A DNA stretch of 64,000 nt from NCBI GenBank assembly GCA_023336205.1, contig JALQCR010000028.1, positions 1-64,000 on the forward strand. Reading direction: 5' to 3'. Below, in pieces: positions 1-8,705 of this stretch (the stretch's first letter is position 1; each line of letters opens with the position of its first letter). The stretch comes from Pseudanabaena sp. Salubria-1. GTDB lineage: Bacteria > Cyanobacteriota > Cyanobacteriia > Pseudanabaenales > Pseudanabaenaceae. Under the pieces are notes generated by a model. The model did not search any database. It worked only from the letters and a program-made list of their open reading frames with translations, and was not told where the DNA came from. The position numbers were made by a program, and so were the translations under genes.

Positions 1-60
1 GGCGGCGCCCCCCCCCAACGCTAATTCTTGGTTTTATATGGCTATTTCTTTGGTGGGAAG
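1..60. other. Left window edge in low-complexity palindrome apex
   Basis: The first bases are a GC-only run with a C homopolymer. It is followed at 21-36 by a stretch that looks like the 3' arm of one of the long intergenic hairpins seen elsewhere (reverse complement AAAACCAAGAATTAGC; compare the arm at 32774-32789). The edge therefore probably lies in the apex of such a hairpin. No gene is visible. Confidence 0.4.
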
Positions 61-89
61 GGAGTAGTTATGCCCAGCTGCTTAAAAGC

Positions 90-130
90 AAAAAGAGAGT
101 TGCAGAACATAGCTTCGCAACTCTCTTTTT
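90..130 (-). terminator. Rho-independent terminator of the DUF4912 gene
   Basis: A perfect 14-bp stem (90-103 with 117-130) encloses a 13-nt loop. Read on the minus strand it ends in a T-run. It lies 24 bp past the stop of the minus-strand DUF4912 gene. Confidence 0.75.
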
Positions 131-153
131 GGGTTTGTTTTTAAATTAGAAAT

Positions 154-1422
154 CTAGCTAATCCATTCGGGAATTGCTTCTTCTTTGGTGTTAGTCCGTC
201 GCTCAAGGGTTTGACGCTCGAACTTCATGTGAATAGCACGATTTTGTTCTCCATCCGCAGCAACTGCAAAGATTGGATAATCTTGAATGCCATCTTGGAA
301 AGAAGTATGGAAACGGAATGTACCATCTGGATTGAGCTTGATAGGACGACCGCCAATTGTAACTGAAGCATCAGGCTCAGTTGCACCATAGACAATCAAC
401 TCAGCGTCAGCAACCAACCAGAACTGGCGAGGACGAATAGGCGCTTCGCTAGAGAAGAAGCTGTAGCTAGACATGCCAATGCCAGAGTAGTTAATACCAC
501 TTGCACTGATTGCACCTGCCGCACCTGCAAATAGACCTGCACCAGATGGGAAGACGTAGGAGCTAAGAGACTGAGGAGCCATAGCTTCATGCTGCATAGA
601 GCCATAGAGAGAGCCAGAGATTCTCTGGACTTCTGCTTCACGGGCAATATTGAAGATTTCGTCGTAGGAGCTATCGCTAGTGGTTGTTTCTTCGGGCACG
701 GCTGCAACCTTCTTGGCGGGAGGAACCAAAGTGAAGAAGGTTTGACCCTTAAGAGTTTGATCCCAAGGAACAGTAATAAAGTTGTCTTCGACCCATTCCG
801 AAGGAAATACAGGAGGAACGTGAACTACTTTAGAGCGGGTTAGCACTAACCAACGACCATCAGCACAACGATAGCCAAGTTCAGCTACATAATCGCGATC
901 GCTAATAGGAATTGGCAAATACCATTCGCGAGCGAGTTCATCGCTGTTATATTCCTGTAAGTTATTAGGAGTTTGGTAATCCAAATTAACATCGGTGGCA
1001 TCATATAAACGAAGTGCCAACTGCTGTCCGCCTTGCTTTCTCAATTCTTCTTTCTGAGAATTAGGAACATCCCAATATACGTAAGCCCATTGGGGATCAC
1101 GAGGTAATAGGACAATTCGGCTTTCACCGTAACCACTTGGCAAATCACCGATACTTTGATCAATGGCAGCAAGCGATTCTAGATTTTCTTCTGTTTCTTC
1201 ACTACCGACATTAAACTTTGATGCTTCCACGATTTCTTGTGTCTCCGAGTTACTACGATCTGCTTGGTTTGAGGCTGCACCTTGAGCCGTAAGAATAGTT
1301 TGGATATCAGCTAGTAACTGAGATTTTCGCATTCGACTGTAACGAGAAATCTCTAGCTCTGCTGCTACTTTGCGAAGCTGACGCAAGGTCATTTCTTCTA
1401 GGGGAGGACGTTCCCTCGCCAT
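154..1422 (-). CDS. DUF4912 domain-containing protein
   Basis: A 422-residue protein of unknown biochemical role. The N-terminus (about residues 8-45, motif LRQLRKVAAELEIS) resembles a Rho-N/SAP-like helical nucleic-acid-binding module. The middle (about 100-215) is a DUF4912 domain with the hallmark DPQWAYVYWDVP. A second small all-beta stretch near residues 330-395 looks like an Ig-like or bacterial-surface fold. A GGAGG site at 1431-1435 on the minus strand sits 9 nt before the ATG at 1422. An in-frame upstream TTG at 1437 overlaps that site and is less likely as start. The gene is divergent from psb27 and has its own terminator. The family is common in cyanobacteria. DNA or RNA binding is inferred only from the Rho-N-like segment. 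Confidence 0.8.
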   Translation of the reverse strand: MARERPPLEEMTLRQLRKVAAELEISRYSRMRKSQLLADIQTILTAQGAASNQADRSNSETQEIVEASKFNVGSEETEENLESLAAIDQSIGDLPSGYGESRIVLLPRDPQWAYVYWDVPNSQKEELRKQGGQQLALRLYDATDVNLDYQTPNNLQEYNSDELAREWYLPIPISDRDYVAELGYRCADGRWLVLTRSKVVHVPPVFPSEWVEDNFITVPWDQTLKGQTFFTLVPPAKKVAAVPEETTTSDSSYDEIFNIAREAEVQRISGSLYGSMQHEAMAPQSLSSYVFPSGAGLFAGAAGAISASGINYSGIGMSSYSFFSSEAPIRPRQFWLVADAELIVYGATEPDASVTIGGRPIKLNPDGTFRFHTSFQDGIQDYPIFAVAADGEQNRAIHMKFERQTLERRTNTKEEAIPEWIS

Positions 1423-1437
1423 ATAATTAACCTCCAA

Positions 1438-1761
1438 CTGCTTTTAATTGTGTCTACCTCAGTTGCTTAGAACTGAGGATTCGGTTTGTAGCTAAATACA
1501 TTTTGCCAAATTTTCTGAGAAGGTCAATGGCTGGAAGGGTTATCTTCTATTGGTTTAGACTAGTTTATAGAATGTTTTCAGTAAAAATACTCAGCCAAAA
1601 CCAAATACCCGTAATTGTTGTGGCGTTTGCTGGAGAAAATTTAATAGGGGATCATAATGTCATAGCTTCCTGACATTATGATCCCCTCCTTTTGATACTA
1701 GGGTAGTTTGCCCGAAAAGCAATAAGATTAAAGGGACAACAAATATATATTTTTATAAAAT
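1438..1761. promoter_or_regulatory. Divergent intergenic region between DUF4912 gene and psb27
   Basis: 324 bp without a gene. It must hold the promoters of both flanking genes. A perfect 16-bp-stem palindrome lies at 1647-1686, and an AT-rich stretch (1741-1760) with a TATAAA-like box directly precedes psb27. No clear ribosome-binding site is visible for psb27. Confidence 0.45.
1647..1686. repeat. Long palindrome, 16-bp perfect stem
   Basis: Arms 1647-1662 and 1671-1686 are exact reverse complements around an 8-nt loop (TAGCTTCC). It lies between two divergent genes, so it is not placed as a terminator for either. Confidence 0.8.
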
Positions 1762-2280
1762 ATGAAGGCAAAATACGAGTCTTTATTTAAGTCTTTAGAA
1801 GTTTTAAATGGTGCTTTAAAAGGCTTATATCGATCAACGATCGCGTTTGCATTGGCGGCTCTAGTAGTACTTGGCGGTTTTACGCCAGCAGCTAATGCTG
1901 CCTTATTTGCCAAAAAGGGCGAATCGTTATCAACGAAAGAAATACAAACGCTTGTCAATGCAGGTTTGACAGGTAATTACATCGCTGATACGACCGATAC
2001 CCTGAAAACTTTACGTGAAGCTATTAATCTTGCTGAAGATGCTGAAAACCGTGCTGCGGTAAAAACGTCAGCAAGATATAAAATTAATGCCTATGTATCT
2101 CGTTATCGAGCCGATCGCGAAAAAAGTGGTTTGTATTCCTATACAACAATGTCAACGGCGTTGAATACATTGGCAGGATATTACAATGGCTCGAACAAAC
2201 GAGCTGTACCTGCAAAAGTGCGCGATCGCTTATTACAAGAATTTGACCGCGCTGAAGTTGCTCTCGCTCAAGGTCGTTAA
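1762..2280 (+). CDS. psb27: Photosystem II assembly factor Psb27
   Basis: Psb27 binds the lumenal face of CP43 in photosystem II assembly and repair intermediates and keeps the manganese cluster from assembling early. The 172-residue product has an unusually long N-terminus (1-26), a hydrophobic segment (27-40) and a signal-peptidase I site ANA-A near 46/47. The mature four-helix domain then follows, with the family motifs TLKTLREAINLAED, INAYVSRYRAD, GLYSYTTMSTALNTLAGYYN and RDRLLQEFDRAE. Many cyanobacterial Psb27 proteins are lipoproteins with a Cys at the processing site. No Cys occurs anywhere in this one, so it should be a soluble lumenal form. The gene is single and is followed by a structured intergenic element at 2288-2423. 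Confidence 0.93.
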   Translation: MKAKYESLFKSLEVLNGALKGLYRSTIAFALAALVVLGGFTPAANAALFAKKGESLSTKEIQTLVNAGLTGNYIADTTDTLKTLREAINLAEDAENRAAVKTSARYKINAYVSRYRADREKSGLYSYTTMSTALNTLAGYYNGSNKRAVPAKVRDRLLQEFDRAEVALAQGR

Positions 2281-2287
2281 TTTTATT

Positions 2288-2423
2288 TTTTAGGAAACGG
2301 CACTTATCACGGTTTTCATGTTGGCAAGCACAATGTGAAAACCGCAAGCCAAGAAAAATATGGGTTTTGCATTTTCAAGCTGTTGTAGACAGTTTGAAGA
2401 TGCAATATTGATTTTTCCTAAAA
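2288..2423 (+). ncRNA. Candidate three-way-junction RNA element
   Basis: A 10-nt outer stem (2288-2297 with 2414-2423) closes two internal hairpins: 2310-2318 with 2336-2344 (9 bp), and 2367-2378 with 2394-2405 (12 bp with one G-U). The arrangement looks like a folded RNA or a small mobile element between psb27 and the kinase gene. Nothing shows that it is transcribed separately. Confidence 0.35.
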
Positions 2424-2458
2424 GCGTAAGCGTATAACTAGCTTAAGGATGACTAAAC

Positions 2459-3733
2459 TTGGCAACAGGATTGGCAACAATATATGAGGCTCTGCATCAA
2501 GACCTACAAACCCATGAGTTTGTCGAAGAGTTGCACCAAACTGATGCGAAGGAATTCTGGTATCAAGCGATCGCTGTCCTTCAGCAATTTTCGATTCACA
2601 GCCAGCTGAAAGGGCTGTTGCTAACTCATCATCCGTATATTTTCCCGAATGCAGCCTATCGGCAGACGGAATTACAAACTTGGGTATTTACTACCAGTAA
2701 ATCTTCATTATTTCCGACGGCTTCATTGCCGATTGGAAATACACAAATTGTCTCGATCCCCAAAGCAGATAGTCTCCACCAAGAATGGTTTTGTATTTTA
2801 GTTACTGAGAGTTTCTGCGTCTTAGTACTATCTTCGGCTAAAAGTCATAGCTGCGTCTGGTCGCTTCATCCCACAGCCATTAAAGCTGCGATCGCAGTAC
2901 TTTTACCGCGAATTCGTCGCACTGAACAGCAAACTTTATTACAAACTAAGCTCCAAAAATTTCCACTCATATTGCCGCCTTATCAAATCATGGCAAGATT
3001 TGGTGCAGTTTTGATGGCGCAATCTTCGATTCATCAGGAGTTGCCGATTCCTGAAATCCAAGAAGTCGATATTATCAAAGCTATTACCCATGAGGTGCGC
3101 ACTCCTCTTACTACGATTCGGATGTTGGTGCGATCGCTAAAGCGGCGTAAGGATATATCTGCGGAAGTGAAAACACGATTAGATCGAGTTGATGCTGAAT
3201 GTACAGAACAGATTGAAAGATTTAATCTAATTTTTGAGGCGGCGCAACTTGATAGTTACCCAATTATGTTGGAAGCGACACAAATCGAAGAGATTTTGAG
3301 CGATGGATTTATGCGTTGGCAGGAACATGCAGGAAGAAGACAGATTTCTCTAGAGATGATTTTACCAACTGAGATTCCTGCGATTTATAGCAATGGATTG
3401 CTGCTATCTCAAGTTCTCAATGGTCTAGTTGATCGCCTAGTTCGTAGTTTTCCGCCCGATAGTCATATTCAGCTAATCCTAACCAGTGCTGGCGAATATC
3501 TAAAATTGCAATTTCAATCGCAGGTAACGCGACTAGGTGGTGGTGATTTACCATTGCTCAAAGCAGTTGGACAATGGCTAATGCTCCAGCCTGAAACAGG
3601 AACCTTAAGTTTGAGTTTGCCCACTACGAAGACTTTGCTAAAGGCTCTGGGTGGCAAGCTTACCGTAAGAATGCATTCCACCAGCGCCGCCTTTGACGGC
3701 GAAATTCTGACAATATTTTTGCCATTTATTTGA
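2459..3733 (+). CDS. Degenerate sensor histidine kinase
   Basis: A 424-residue soluble protein. The first 200 residues form an unassigned GAF-like sensor region. A HisKA domain follows with a good H-box at about residue 211 (ITHEVRTPLTTIR). The ATP-binding domain is poor: the usual N-box NLLxNA reads LNGLVDRLV, so the key Asn is Asp, and the DxGxG box is not recognisable (LGGGDLP, then LALGGKLTV-like remnants). It may be phosphorylated in trans or act as a scaffold. The start is TTG at 2459, with AGGA 10 nt upstream. An ATG at 2449 is in another frame. The DUF3685 response regulator starts 61 bp downstream on the same strand, so the two probably form a two-component pair. Confidence 0.72.
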   Translation: MATGLATIYEALHQDLQTHEFVEELHQTDAKEFWYQAIAVLQQFSIHSQLKGLLLTHHPYIFPNAAYRQTELQTWVFTTSKSSLFPTASLPIGNTQIVSIPKADSLHQEWFCILVTESFCVLVLSSAKSHSCVWSLHPTAIKAAIAVLLPRIRRTEQQTLLQTKLQKFPLILPPYQIMARFGAVLMAQSSIHQELPIPEIQEVDIIKAITHEVRTPLTTIRMLVRSLKRRKDISAEVKTRLDRVDAECTEQIERFNLIFEAAQLDSYPIMLEATQIEEILSDGFMRWQEHAGRRQISLEMILPTEIPAIYSNGLLLSQVLNGLVDRLVRSFPPDSHIQLILTSAGEYLKLQFQSQVTRLGGGDLPLLKAVGQWLMLQPETGTLSLSLPTTKTLLKALGGKLTVRMHSTSAAFDGEILTIFLPFI

Positions 3734-3794
3734 ATATTAGTTTAACCGTAGAACTTTAAGATATATTGAGCAAAATCGTCTGACCAATTTCCCA

Positions 3795-5594
3795 ATGAGT
3801 GACGAGCTATATAAATTACTTTTAATTGATGCTGATCGCATTTTTCGGATGGGGATGCGATCATGGTTATCTCAATTTTCAGATGTAGAAACAGTGGCGG
3901 AAGCGGAGACGATTTCTGACGCTTTAGTGATTTTGCAAGAAGAATCAGTTTTTGATTTAGTAATTCTCGATCTGAATTTAGCTGCAAAAAACTTGCTATT
4001 AGGAGAAAGCAGTCACCAATCGGATTTAGAACTATGCCAGCGCTTAAAATTTGAATATCCCAAATTGCCAATTTTACTGTTGAGTTCTAGCCAATCCCCT
4101 GAATTGGTGCAGACAGCTTGGCGGGTTGGGGTTGAGGGATATTGCCTAAAGGGGACTAATCCTGACGAATTAATTATCGCTATACGCCAAGTTGCTTCAG
4201 GCAGTCGATATTTGGGCGATCGCATTAGTCTTAGTATTGATCCAACTAGTCAATTCAATCAAGCCGATCCCCTTGTTAAAAACTTGTCTGAGCAGACTGT
4301 AGTGGCGATCGTGCGGCGCAATTTCTATTTGTCTGGGATGCGAGGAATTGATCGAGTATTAGCTGAGGTGAAGGCAAATTTGGCTAATACCAATAATGAT
4401 CAGCTTGGTGATCAGATTACCAAAATGGTTCTAGCGGGACAGGCACGAGAATTACAAGCTGCACGCTGGCTGATTAATCGACTATGGGGTCAAAAAACAG
4501 CGTCAATTAATGATTCTGCAAGTAATGTTCCTAAGATTTTTGAGGAGATATCTAAACCTAATGTGGAAATAAGCGATCGCTTAGCTGATACATCACAAAA
4601 TCAGTCTGAACAGAAATCAAGCAATAATGCTTTAGCCGTTCAAGCGAGTCTATGGGATAAGACAGTTAACAAACTGCAATCTAGCTTATTAAATTCCAGC
4701 AAAACGCCTTTGGAAATTGATGTTTTAAAAGATGAAAAAAAACGTCAGCTTCTTTATATTGCTTTGCGACAAATTGAACAAAGTATTACTGATTTACGGT
4801 TTTCTCAAATTAGTCCGTCACAGTTAGAAGTAAAAATACCTGACATTTTAAAAAGTATTTGGCAGGAAACTGTAATTAATTTCTTTGGTAAATATTACGC
4901 TCTGAATGATCTTGCTAATATTGATACTGAAGTTAATGTTGTAGATATTTTGCTTAATGATGTAGTAATCATACAAATAGAATTTTTAGATAAGATCCCT
5001 CAATTTGATAATTTTCTATCACATTTATTGTTTGAGACGGAATTAGTAGTTGATAATTCTACTGCTGCTATAGGAACAACTGAAGCGATGCAGAGGTTAG
5101 AGTTAATCTTAGATAATTTGATTATTCAAATTGCTAATGCTGTAATTCAACCACTTTTAAATAATTTTGCAAATACTGAAGAAATCAAACATAATTTCTA
5201 TCGTTACAATCTACTTGCGACTCGTGAAATAGAACGGTTTCGCAATGATTTATCTTGGAAATATCGCTTAGAAAAGTATATTACTGACCCACAATTAATC
5301 TTTGAAAGTCGCCATATGTTGTTGACATTTGCCGATCGCGGGATCAAAAAAGTAAGTATCTATACGCCTCGCAATCAGGAGTTGCAAAACCTAGAAGGCG
5401 TGCAGCTTACGGTAACTTTGGTGCTGGAACTACAAGATGCGATCGCTCCTCGCCTAAAATCTGCGATCGCCTTTATTGGTAGTGGATTTGTGTATGTGTT
5501 AACCAATGTAATCGGGCGTGGGATTGGCTTGATTGGGCGCGGTGTGGTGCAAGGAATTGGCAATGCTTGGCAAGATAGCCGAACCAAAAAGTAA
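3795..5594 (+). CDS. Response regulator with DUF3685 output domain
   Basis: 599 residues. A receiver domain fills about residues 5-130: acidic pocket IDAD, phosphoacceptor in VILDLNL, and the conserved Lys in GYCLKGT. The rest is the long cyanobacterial DUF3685 region of unknown function, ending in a Gly-rich amphipathic or membrane-touching stretch (about 560-592, with IGRGIGLIGRGVVQGIG). There is no DNA-binding domain, so the output is probably protein or membrane interaction. It lies directly downstream of the degenerate kinase. The stop codon is inside the left arm of the bidirectional hairpin at 5579-5633. Confidence 0.8.
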   Translation: MSDELYKLLLIDADRIFRMGMRSWLSQFSDVETVAEAETISDALVILQEESVFDLVILDLNLAAKNLLLGESSHQSDLELCQRLKFEYPKLPILLLSSSQSPELVQTAWRVGVEGYCLKGTNPDELIIAIRQVASGSRYLGDRISLSIDPTSQFNQADPLVKNLSEQTVVAIVRRNFYLSGMRGIDRVLAEVKANLANTNNDQLGDQITKMVLAGQARELQAARWLINRLWGQKTASINDSASNVPKIFEEISKPNVEISDRLADTSQNQSEQKSSNNALAVQASLWDKTVNKLQSSLLNSSKTPLEIDVLKDEKKRQLLYIALRQIEQSITDLRFSQISPSQLEVKIPDILKSIWQETVINFFGKYYALNDLANIDTEVNVVDILLNDVVIIQIEFLDKIPQFDNFLSHLLFETELVVDNSTAAIGTTEAMQRLELILDNLIIQIANAVIQPLLNNFANTEEIKHNFYRYNLLATREIERFRNDLSWKYRLEKYITDPQLIFESRHMLLTFADRGIKKVSIYTPRNQELQNLEGVQLTVTLVLELQDAIAPRLKSAIAFIGSGFVYVLTNVIGRGIGLIGRGVVQGIGNAWQDSRTKK

Positions 5595-5633
5595 GTTGCT
5601 ATGCTTCGCATGGCAACTTACTTTTTGGTTCGG
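5579..5633. terminator. Bidirectional hairpin terminator, 21-bp stem
   Basis: Arms 5579-5599 and 5613-5633 are perfectly complementary, with an inner ATGC/GCAT extension and a TTC apex. A-runs and T-runs flank the stem. It serves the converging response-regulator and acyl-CoA synthetase genes and overlaps the stop codon of the first. Confidence 0.8.
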
Positions 5634-5638
5634 TTATT

Positions 5639-7135
5639 CTAAAGGGGCGTAATGATTTGTTGGACTAAAATATTTTTCTGGATTTTCCCCATCGCATTGC
5701 GGGGGAGTTCAGTGACAAAAAATATTTGCTTAGGGCATTTGTAGGCGGCGAGACGAATTTTGCAATGAGCAATTAACTCTTCAGGTGTAATATTGATTGC
5801 TTCTTTAAGGGCGATCGCAGCCACGACTTTTTCGCCAAAATCATTATCGGGTAAACCCACTACTGCTGATTCTCTGACAGATTCGTGGGATTCGAGAACA
5901 TTTTCGATCTCTTTGGGATAGACATTAAATCCACCAGTGATAATTAGTTCCTTAGCGCGACCGACTAAGTACAATCTATTGTCATCATCAGGAGCTTGAA
6001 ATCCGAGATCGCCTGTGTGAAACCATCCATCAGTGAATGATTCTGCTGTTTTGTCTGGCATTCCCCAATAGCCTTGAAAGATATTTGCGCCACGTATCCA
6101 GACTTCACCGACCTCTGCGATCGCCACATCTTTACCTTCAGGATTAACTATCCGAATTTCTACACCTTCTAAAGGGAATCCAACACTCTTGGCTTTACGA
6201 TGTTCTGGCGCAATGTGATTTGAGGCATTCATTCCTGTTTCGGTCATGCCGTAGCGTTCTAGAATACGAAAACCTGTAATATTTTCAAATTGATAGAACT
6301 GCTGATCGCTTAAGGGAGCGGAACCACAGACGAATAGGCGCATCTTCTGTAAATCTGCCTGAGATTCCAATTTTCCCCACTCATTGATTAGTCGTTGATA
6401 AATAGTGGGAACGCCCATGAACAAGGTACAGCTTTCTGATGCTAAGGTTTCCCAGACTTGGCGTGGTTCAAATTTCTCAAACACGATCATAGTCGCTCCT
6501 GCGTACAAACAACCCAGAGCAGCGACATTAAGTCCATGCACATGAAATAAGGGCAAGACATGGAGCAAAATATCGCGATCGCTCCATTCCCAAGCTTTGT
6601 GCAGAGCTTTTATATTGGCAATAAGATTACGATGAGAAATCGCTGCGCCTTTGCAACGTCCCGTTGTGCCTGATGTGTAGCAAATCATTGCAATATCATC
6701 ACCACCTGCGGGGTATTTTGGAAGAATTACTTCTGTTGGTGGAAGTAATTCTTCTTTGAGTAGGATTTGTAATTCTGTTAAGTCCTGAATTGCCGATCGC
6801 ACTTTGCTCAGAAGATGACTATTAGTGACAAACAGTGAACTACCTGAATCCGTTAAAAAATAGACGATTTCTTCAGGGCGATAATCTGGATTTAGAGGTA
6901 GAGAGATTGCGCCGATGGAGAGAACCGCAAAATGAAAAAACAAAAACTCGATACATTTTGGGAGTTGAATTGCTACGCGATCGCCTTTTTTGAGACCCAA
7001 GAGATCGAGGCTAGTTGCATAATTCTGTACTTGGCGATCGAATTCTTGGTAAGTCCAAGTTTTGCCTGCAAAGATGATCGCTGGTTTATCGGCATATTTT
7101 GCTGCGATTTCGGAAATTAGCTGAGCTAAATTCAT
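5639..7135 (-). CDS. AMP-dependent acyl-CoA synthetase (class I adenylate-forming)
   Basis: 498 residues. The enzyme would activate a carboxylic acid through an acyl-AMP to the CoA thioester. The adenylation motifs are complete: P-loop CYTSGTTGRCKGA near residue 155, ERYGMTETG, WFHTGDLG, the hinge GGFNVYPKEIENVLESH and the C-terminal lysine loop PRNAMGKIQK. The substrate cannot be read from sequence; the length and motifs fit medium/long-chain acyl-CoA or malonyl-CoA synthetases. The ATG at 7135 is preferred over the in-frame GTG at 7147 because AGGTGA lies 8 nt before the ATG. The gene is divergent from thf1 across a 24-bp-stem palindrome. Confidence 0.85.
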   Translation of the reverse strand: MNLAQLISEIAAKYADKPAIIFAGKTWTYQEFDRQVQNYATSLDLLGLKKGDRVAIQLPKCIEFLFFHFAVLSIGAISLPLNPDYRPEEIVYFLTDSGSSLFVTNSHLLSKVRSAIQDLTELQILLKEELLPPTEVILPKYPAGGDDIAMICYTSGTTGRCKGAAISHRNLIANIKALHKAWEWSDRDILLHVLPLFHVHGLNVAALGCLYAGATMIVFEKFEPRQVWETLASESCTLFMGVPTIYQRLINEWGKLESQADLQKMRLFVCGSAPLSDQQFYQFENITGFRILERYGMTETGMNASNHIAPEHRKAKSVGFPLEGVEIRIVNPEGKDVAIAEVGEVWIRGANIFQGYWGMPDKTAESFTDGWFHTGDLGFQAPDDDNRLYLVGRAKELIITGGFNVYPKEIENVLESHESVRESAVVGLPDNDFGEKVVAAIALKEAINITPEELIAHCKIRLAAYKCPKQIFFVTELPRNAMGKIQKNILVQQIITPL

Positions 7136-7242
7136 GGCTAAATTCACCTAAATTTTTTTAATATAGATCGCTTAAATTGCTCTGCGTAGGGTAGGCAATG
7201 ACTATCCTACTACTTGGCGCTTCTCCTAATTTTATACATAAA

Positions 7243-7293
7243 ATCCTAAAAAGCTAGTAGCAGTGCGAAGCACTGCTACTAGCTTTTTAGGAT
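7243..7293. repeat. Long palindrome, 24-bp perfect stem, 3-nt loop
   Basis: Arms 7243-7266 and 7270-7293 are exact reverse complements around GAA. The palindrome lies between the divergent starts of the acyl-CoA synthetase gene and thf1, so it is not a simple terminator; a leader or promoter role is possible. Confidence 0.85.
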
Positions 7294-7378
7294 CAAATTT
7301 ATCTACAGCGATAGACTGAAGCTATGGCTAACTGTGCGATGATAATTTTAACTATCTTGTCTTTAGGTTTTGTTGACT

Positions 7379-8101
7379 GTGAATACCGTTCGTACCGTTT
7401 CTGATACTAAAAAAGATTTTTATTTAGCCTTCCCCAAGCCAGTCAATCAAGTCTATAGACGGGTTGTAGATGAGCTTTTGGTGGAAGTCCATCTGCTGAA
7501 AGTAAATCAAACATTTGTTTATGATGCAATTTTTGCATTAGGTTTTGTGACAACTTTTGATCGCTTTACGGTGGGTTATAAGCCTGAATCAGATCGCTTT
7601 GCCGTATTTCATGCATTGTGCTCAGCTCTGCAATTTGACTCTGATCGCATTCGCCAAGATGCCACAACTCTGAGCGATCTAGCGACGCGATCGCCTAGTG
7701 ACATTAAAGCCATATTGACCAACTTAGACTCTGGTATCAACCTTGAACCTTTATCTGGGCAATTACACACGATCGCTAGCAAAGAAAACTTTAAATACAG
7801 TCGTCTGCTCGGCGTGGGGCTATACGCTTTGTTAGAGATCAGCGATCCTGACGATATTGCCGATAGCACTAAGCGGGAAGAAGTAATCAAGTTAGTGGGC
7901 GAAACGCTGAAATTTGGTAGCGATCGCTTACTAAAAGATGTTGATCTCTATCGCTCTAATCTCGACAAGATCGAGCAAGCACGTCAAATGATCGCCGATA
8001 TGGTGGAAGCTGAACGCAAAAAACGTGCTCAGAAAGAAGCAGCATCAGCTAGTTCAGCAACTACCGAACCGACAAGTGACACTCCAGAAACTACATCATA
8101 A
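7379..8101 (+). CDS. thf1: Photosystem II biogenesis protein Psb29/Thf1
   Basis: Psb29 (Thf1) helps accumulate photosystem II and interacts with FtsH proteases during repair. The 240-residue protein matches the family from its start (MNTVRTVSDTKKDFY) through YRRVVDELLVEVHLLKVN and ALGFVTTFDRFTVGY. It ends with a predicted coiled coil (about 185-220) and a low-complexity Ala/Ser/Thr tail. The GTG at 7379 gives the family N-terminus; TTG codons at 7370 and 7373 are in frame but add residues foreign to the family, and an AGG sits 11 nt before the GTG. A 19-bp terminator follows immediately. Confidence 0.9.
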   Translation: MNTVRTVSDTKKDFYLAFPKPVNQVYRRVVDELLVEVHLLKVNQTFVYDAIFALGFVTTFDRFTVGYKPESDRFAVFHALCSALQFDSDRIRQDATTLSDLATRSPSDIKAILTNLDSGINLEPLSGQLHTIASKENFKYSRLLGVGLYALLEISDPDDIADSTKREEVIKLVGETLKFGSDRLLKDVDLYRSNLDKIEQARQMIADMVEAERKKRAQKEAASASSATTEPTSDTPETTS

Positions 8102-8139
8102 AATAAAAAATGGAAGGCAATGCCTTCCATTTTTTATTT
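8101..8139 (+). terminator. Terminator of thf1
   Basis: Perfect 19-bp arms 8101-8119 and 8121-8139 with A-run and T-run ends, starting at the last base of the thf1 stop codon. Confidence 0.85.
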
Positions 8140-8145
8140 GTGATT

Positions 8146-8310
8146 ACTGATGTTACGTGGAACGCAGATGATGAATCTCCTACTGCTAGCGTAACAGGGC
8201 AAGCACGGGGGCATTGTCCCTAACTGAAAATTCATATTCTGTAGAGGCTGCGCCCCCATGCCAGCCCCCAACCTTGAGGATCGCAGGAATTCCTTCCAAT
8301 TAACATCAGT
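8146..8310. repeat. Intergenic repeat-like segment with short inverted ends
   Basis: ACTGATGTTA at 8146-8155 is inverted as TAACATCAGT at 8301-8310. The interior holds GC-rich GGGGGCATTG/CCCCCATGCC blocks of the kind found in degenerate cyanobacterial intergenic repeats. No coding capacity is visible. It could be a decayed miniature element upstream of cutA. Confidence 0.3.
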
Positions 8311-8318
8311 GATTAATC

Positions 8319-8645
8319 ATGTCAAGTACTGAACCAACTTTAATCGTGATCATGACAACTTTCCCTGAAATTACTCAGGCTCAAAGTATTGCCAATTTAT
8401 TGGTTGAAGAAAAACTTGCGGCTTGTGTGCAGATCATGACTGCCATGATGTCTACCTACATATGGGAAGATAAACTCTGTCATGAGTCCGAGCATTTAGC
8501 CCTAATCAAAACTTTACAAACCAATTATGAAGCGCTGGTGAGTAGACTGAGATCGCTACACCCTTACGAAACCCCAGAAATTATTGCCATACCTGCGATC
8601 GCTGTTGATCGCGACTATCTTCTCTGGGCAAGCTCCACTTTGTAA
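8319..8645 (+). CDS. cutA: Divalent-cation tolerance protein CutA
   Basis: A 108-residue CutA1 family protein, a trimeric ferredoxin-like fold related to PII signalling proteins. It was first linked to copper tolerance, but its role in cyanobacteria is unsettled. The sequence is collinear with the family: IVIMTTFPEITQAQSIA, EEKLAACVQI, the STYIWEDKLCHESEH region, LALIKT and HPYETPEIIAIP. It has no operon partner and converges on the broken sensor-kinase gene across the hairpin at 8653-8705. Confidence 0.93.
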   Translation: MSSTEPTLIVIMTTFPEITQAQSIANLLVEEKLAACVQIMTAMMSTYIWEDKLCHESEHLALIKTLQTNYEALVSRLRSLHPYETPEIIAIPAIAVDRDYLLWASSTL

Positions 8646-8652
8646 AATAAAG

Positions 8653-8705
8653 AACCAATAAAATTGGATGGTGCGGCTCCGCCGCACCATCCAATTTTAT
8701 TGGTT
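8653..8705. terminator. Bidirectional hairpin, 24-bp perfect stem
   Basis: Arms 8653-8676 and 8682-8705 are exact complements around a 5-nt apex. The hairpin lies between the convergent cutA and hybrid kinase genes and overlaps the 3' end of the kinase gene. Confidence 0.85.
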
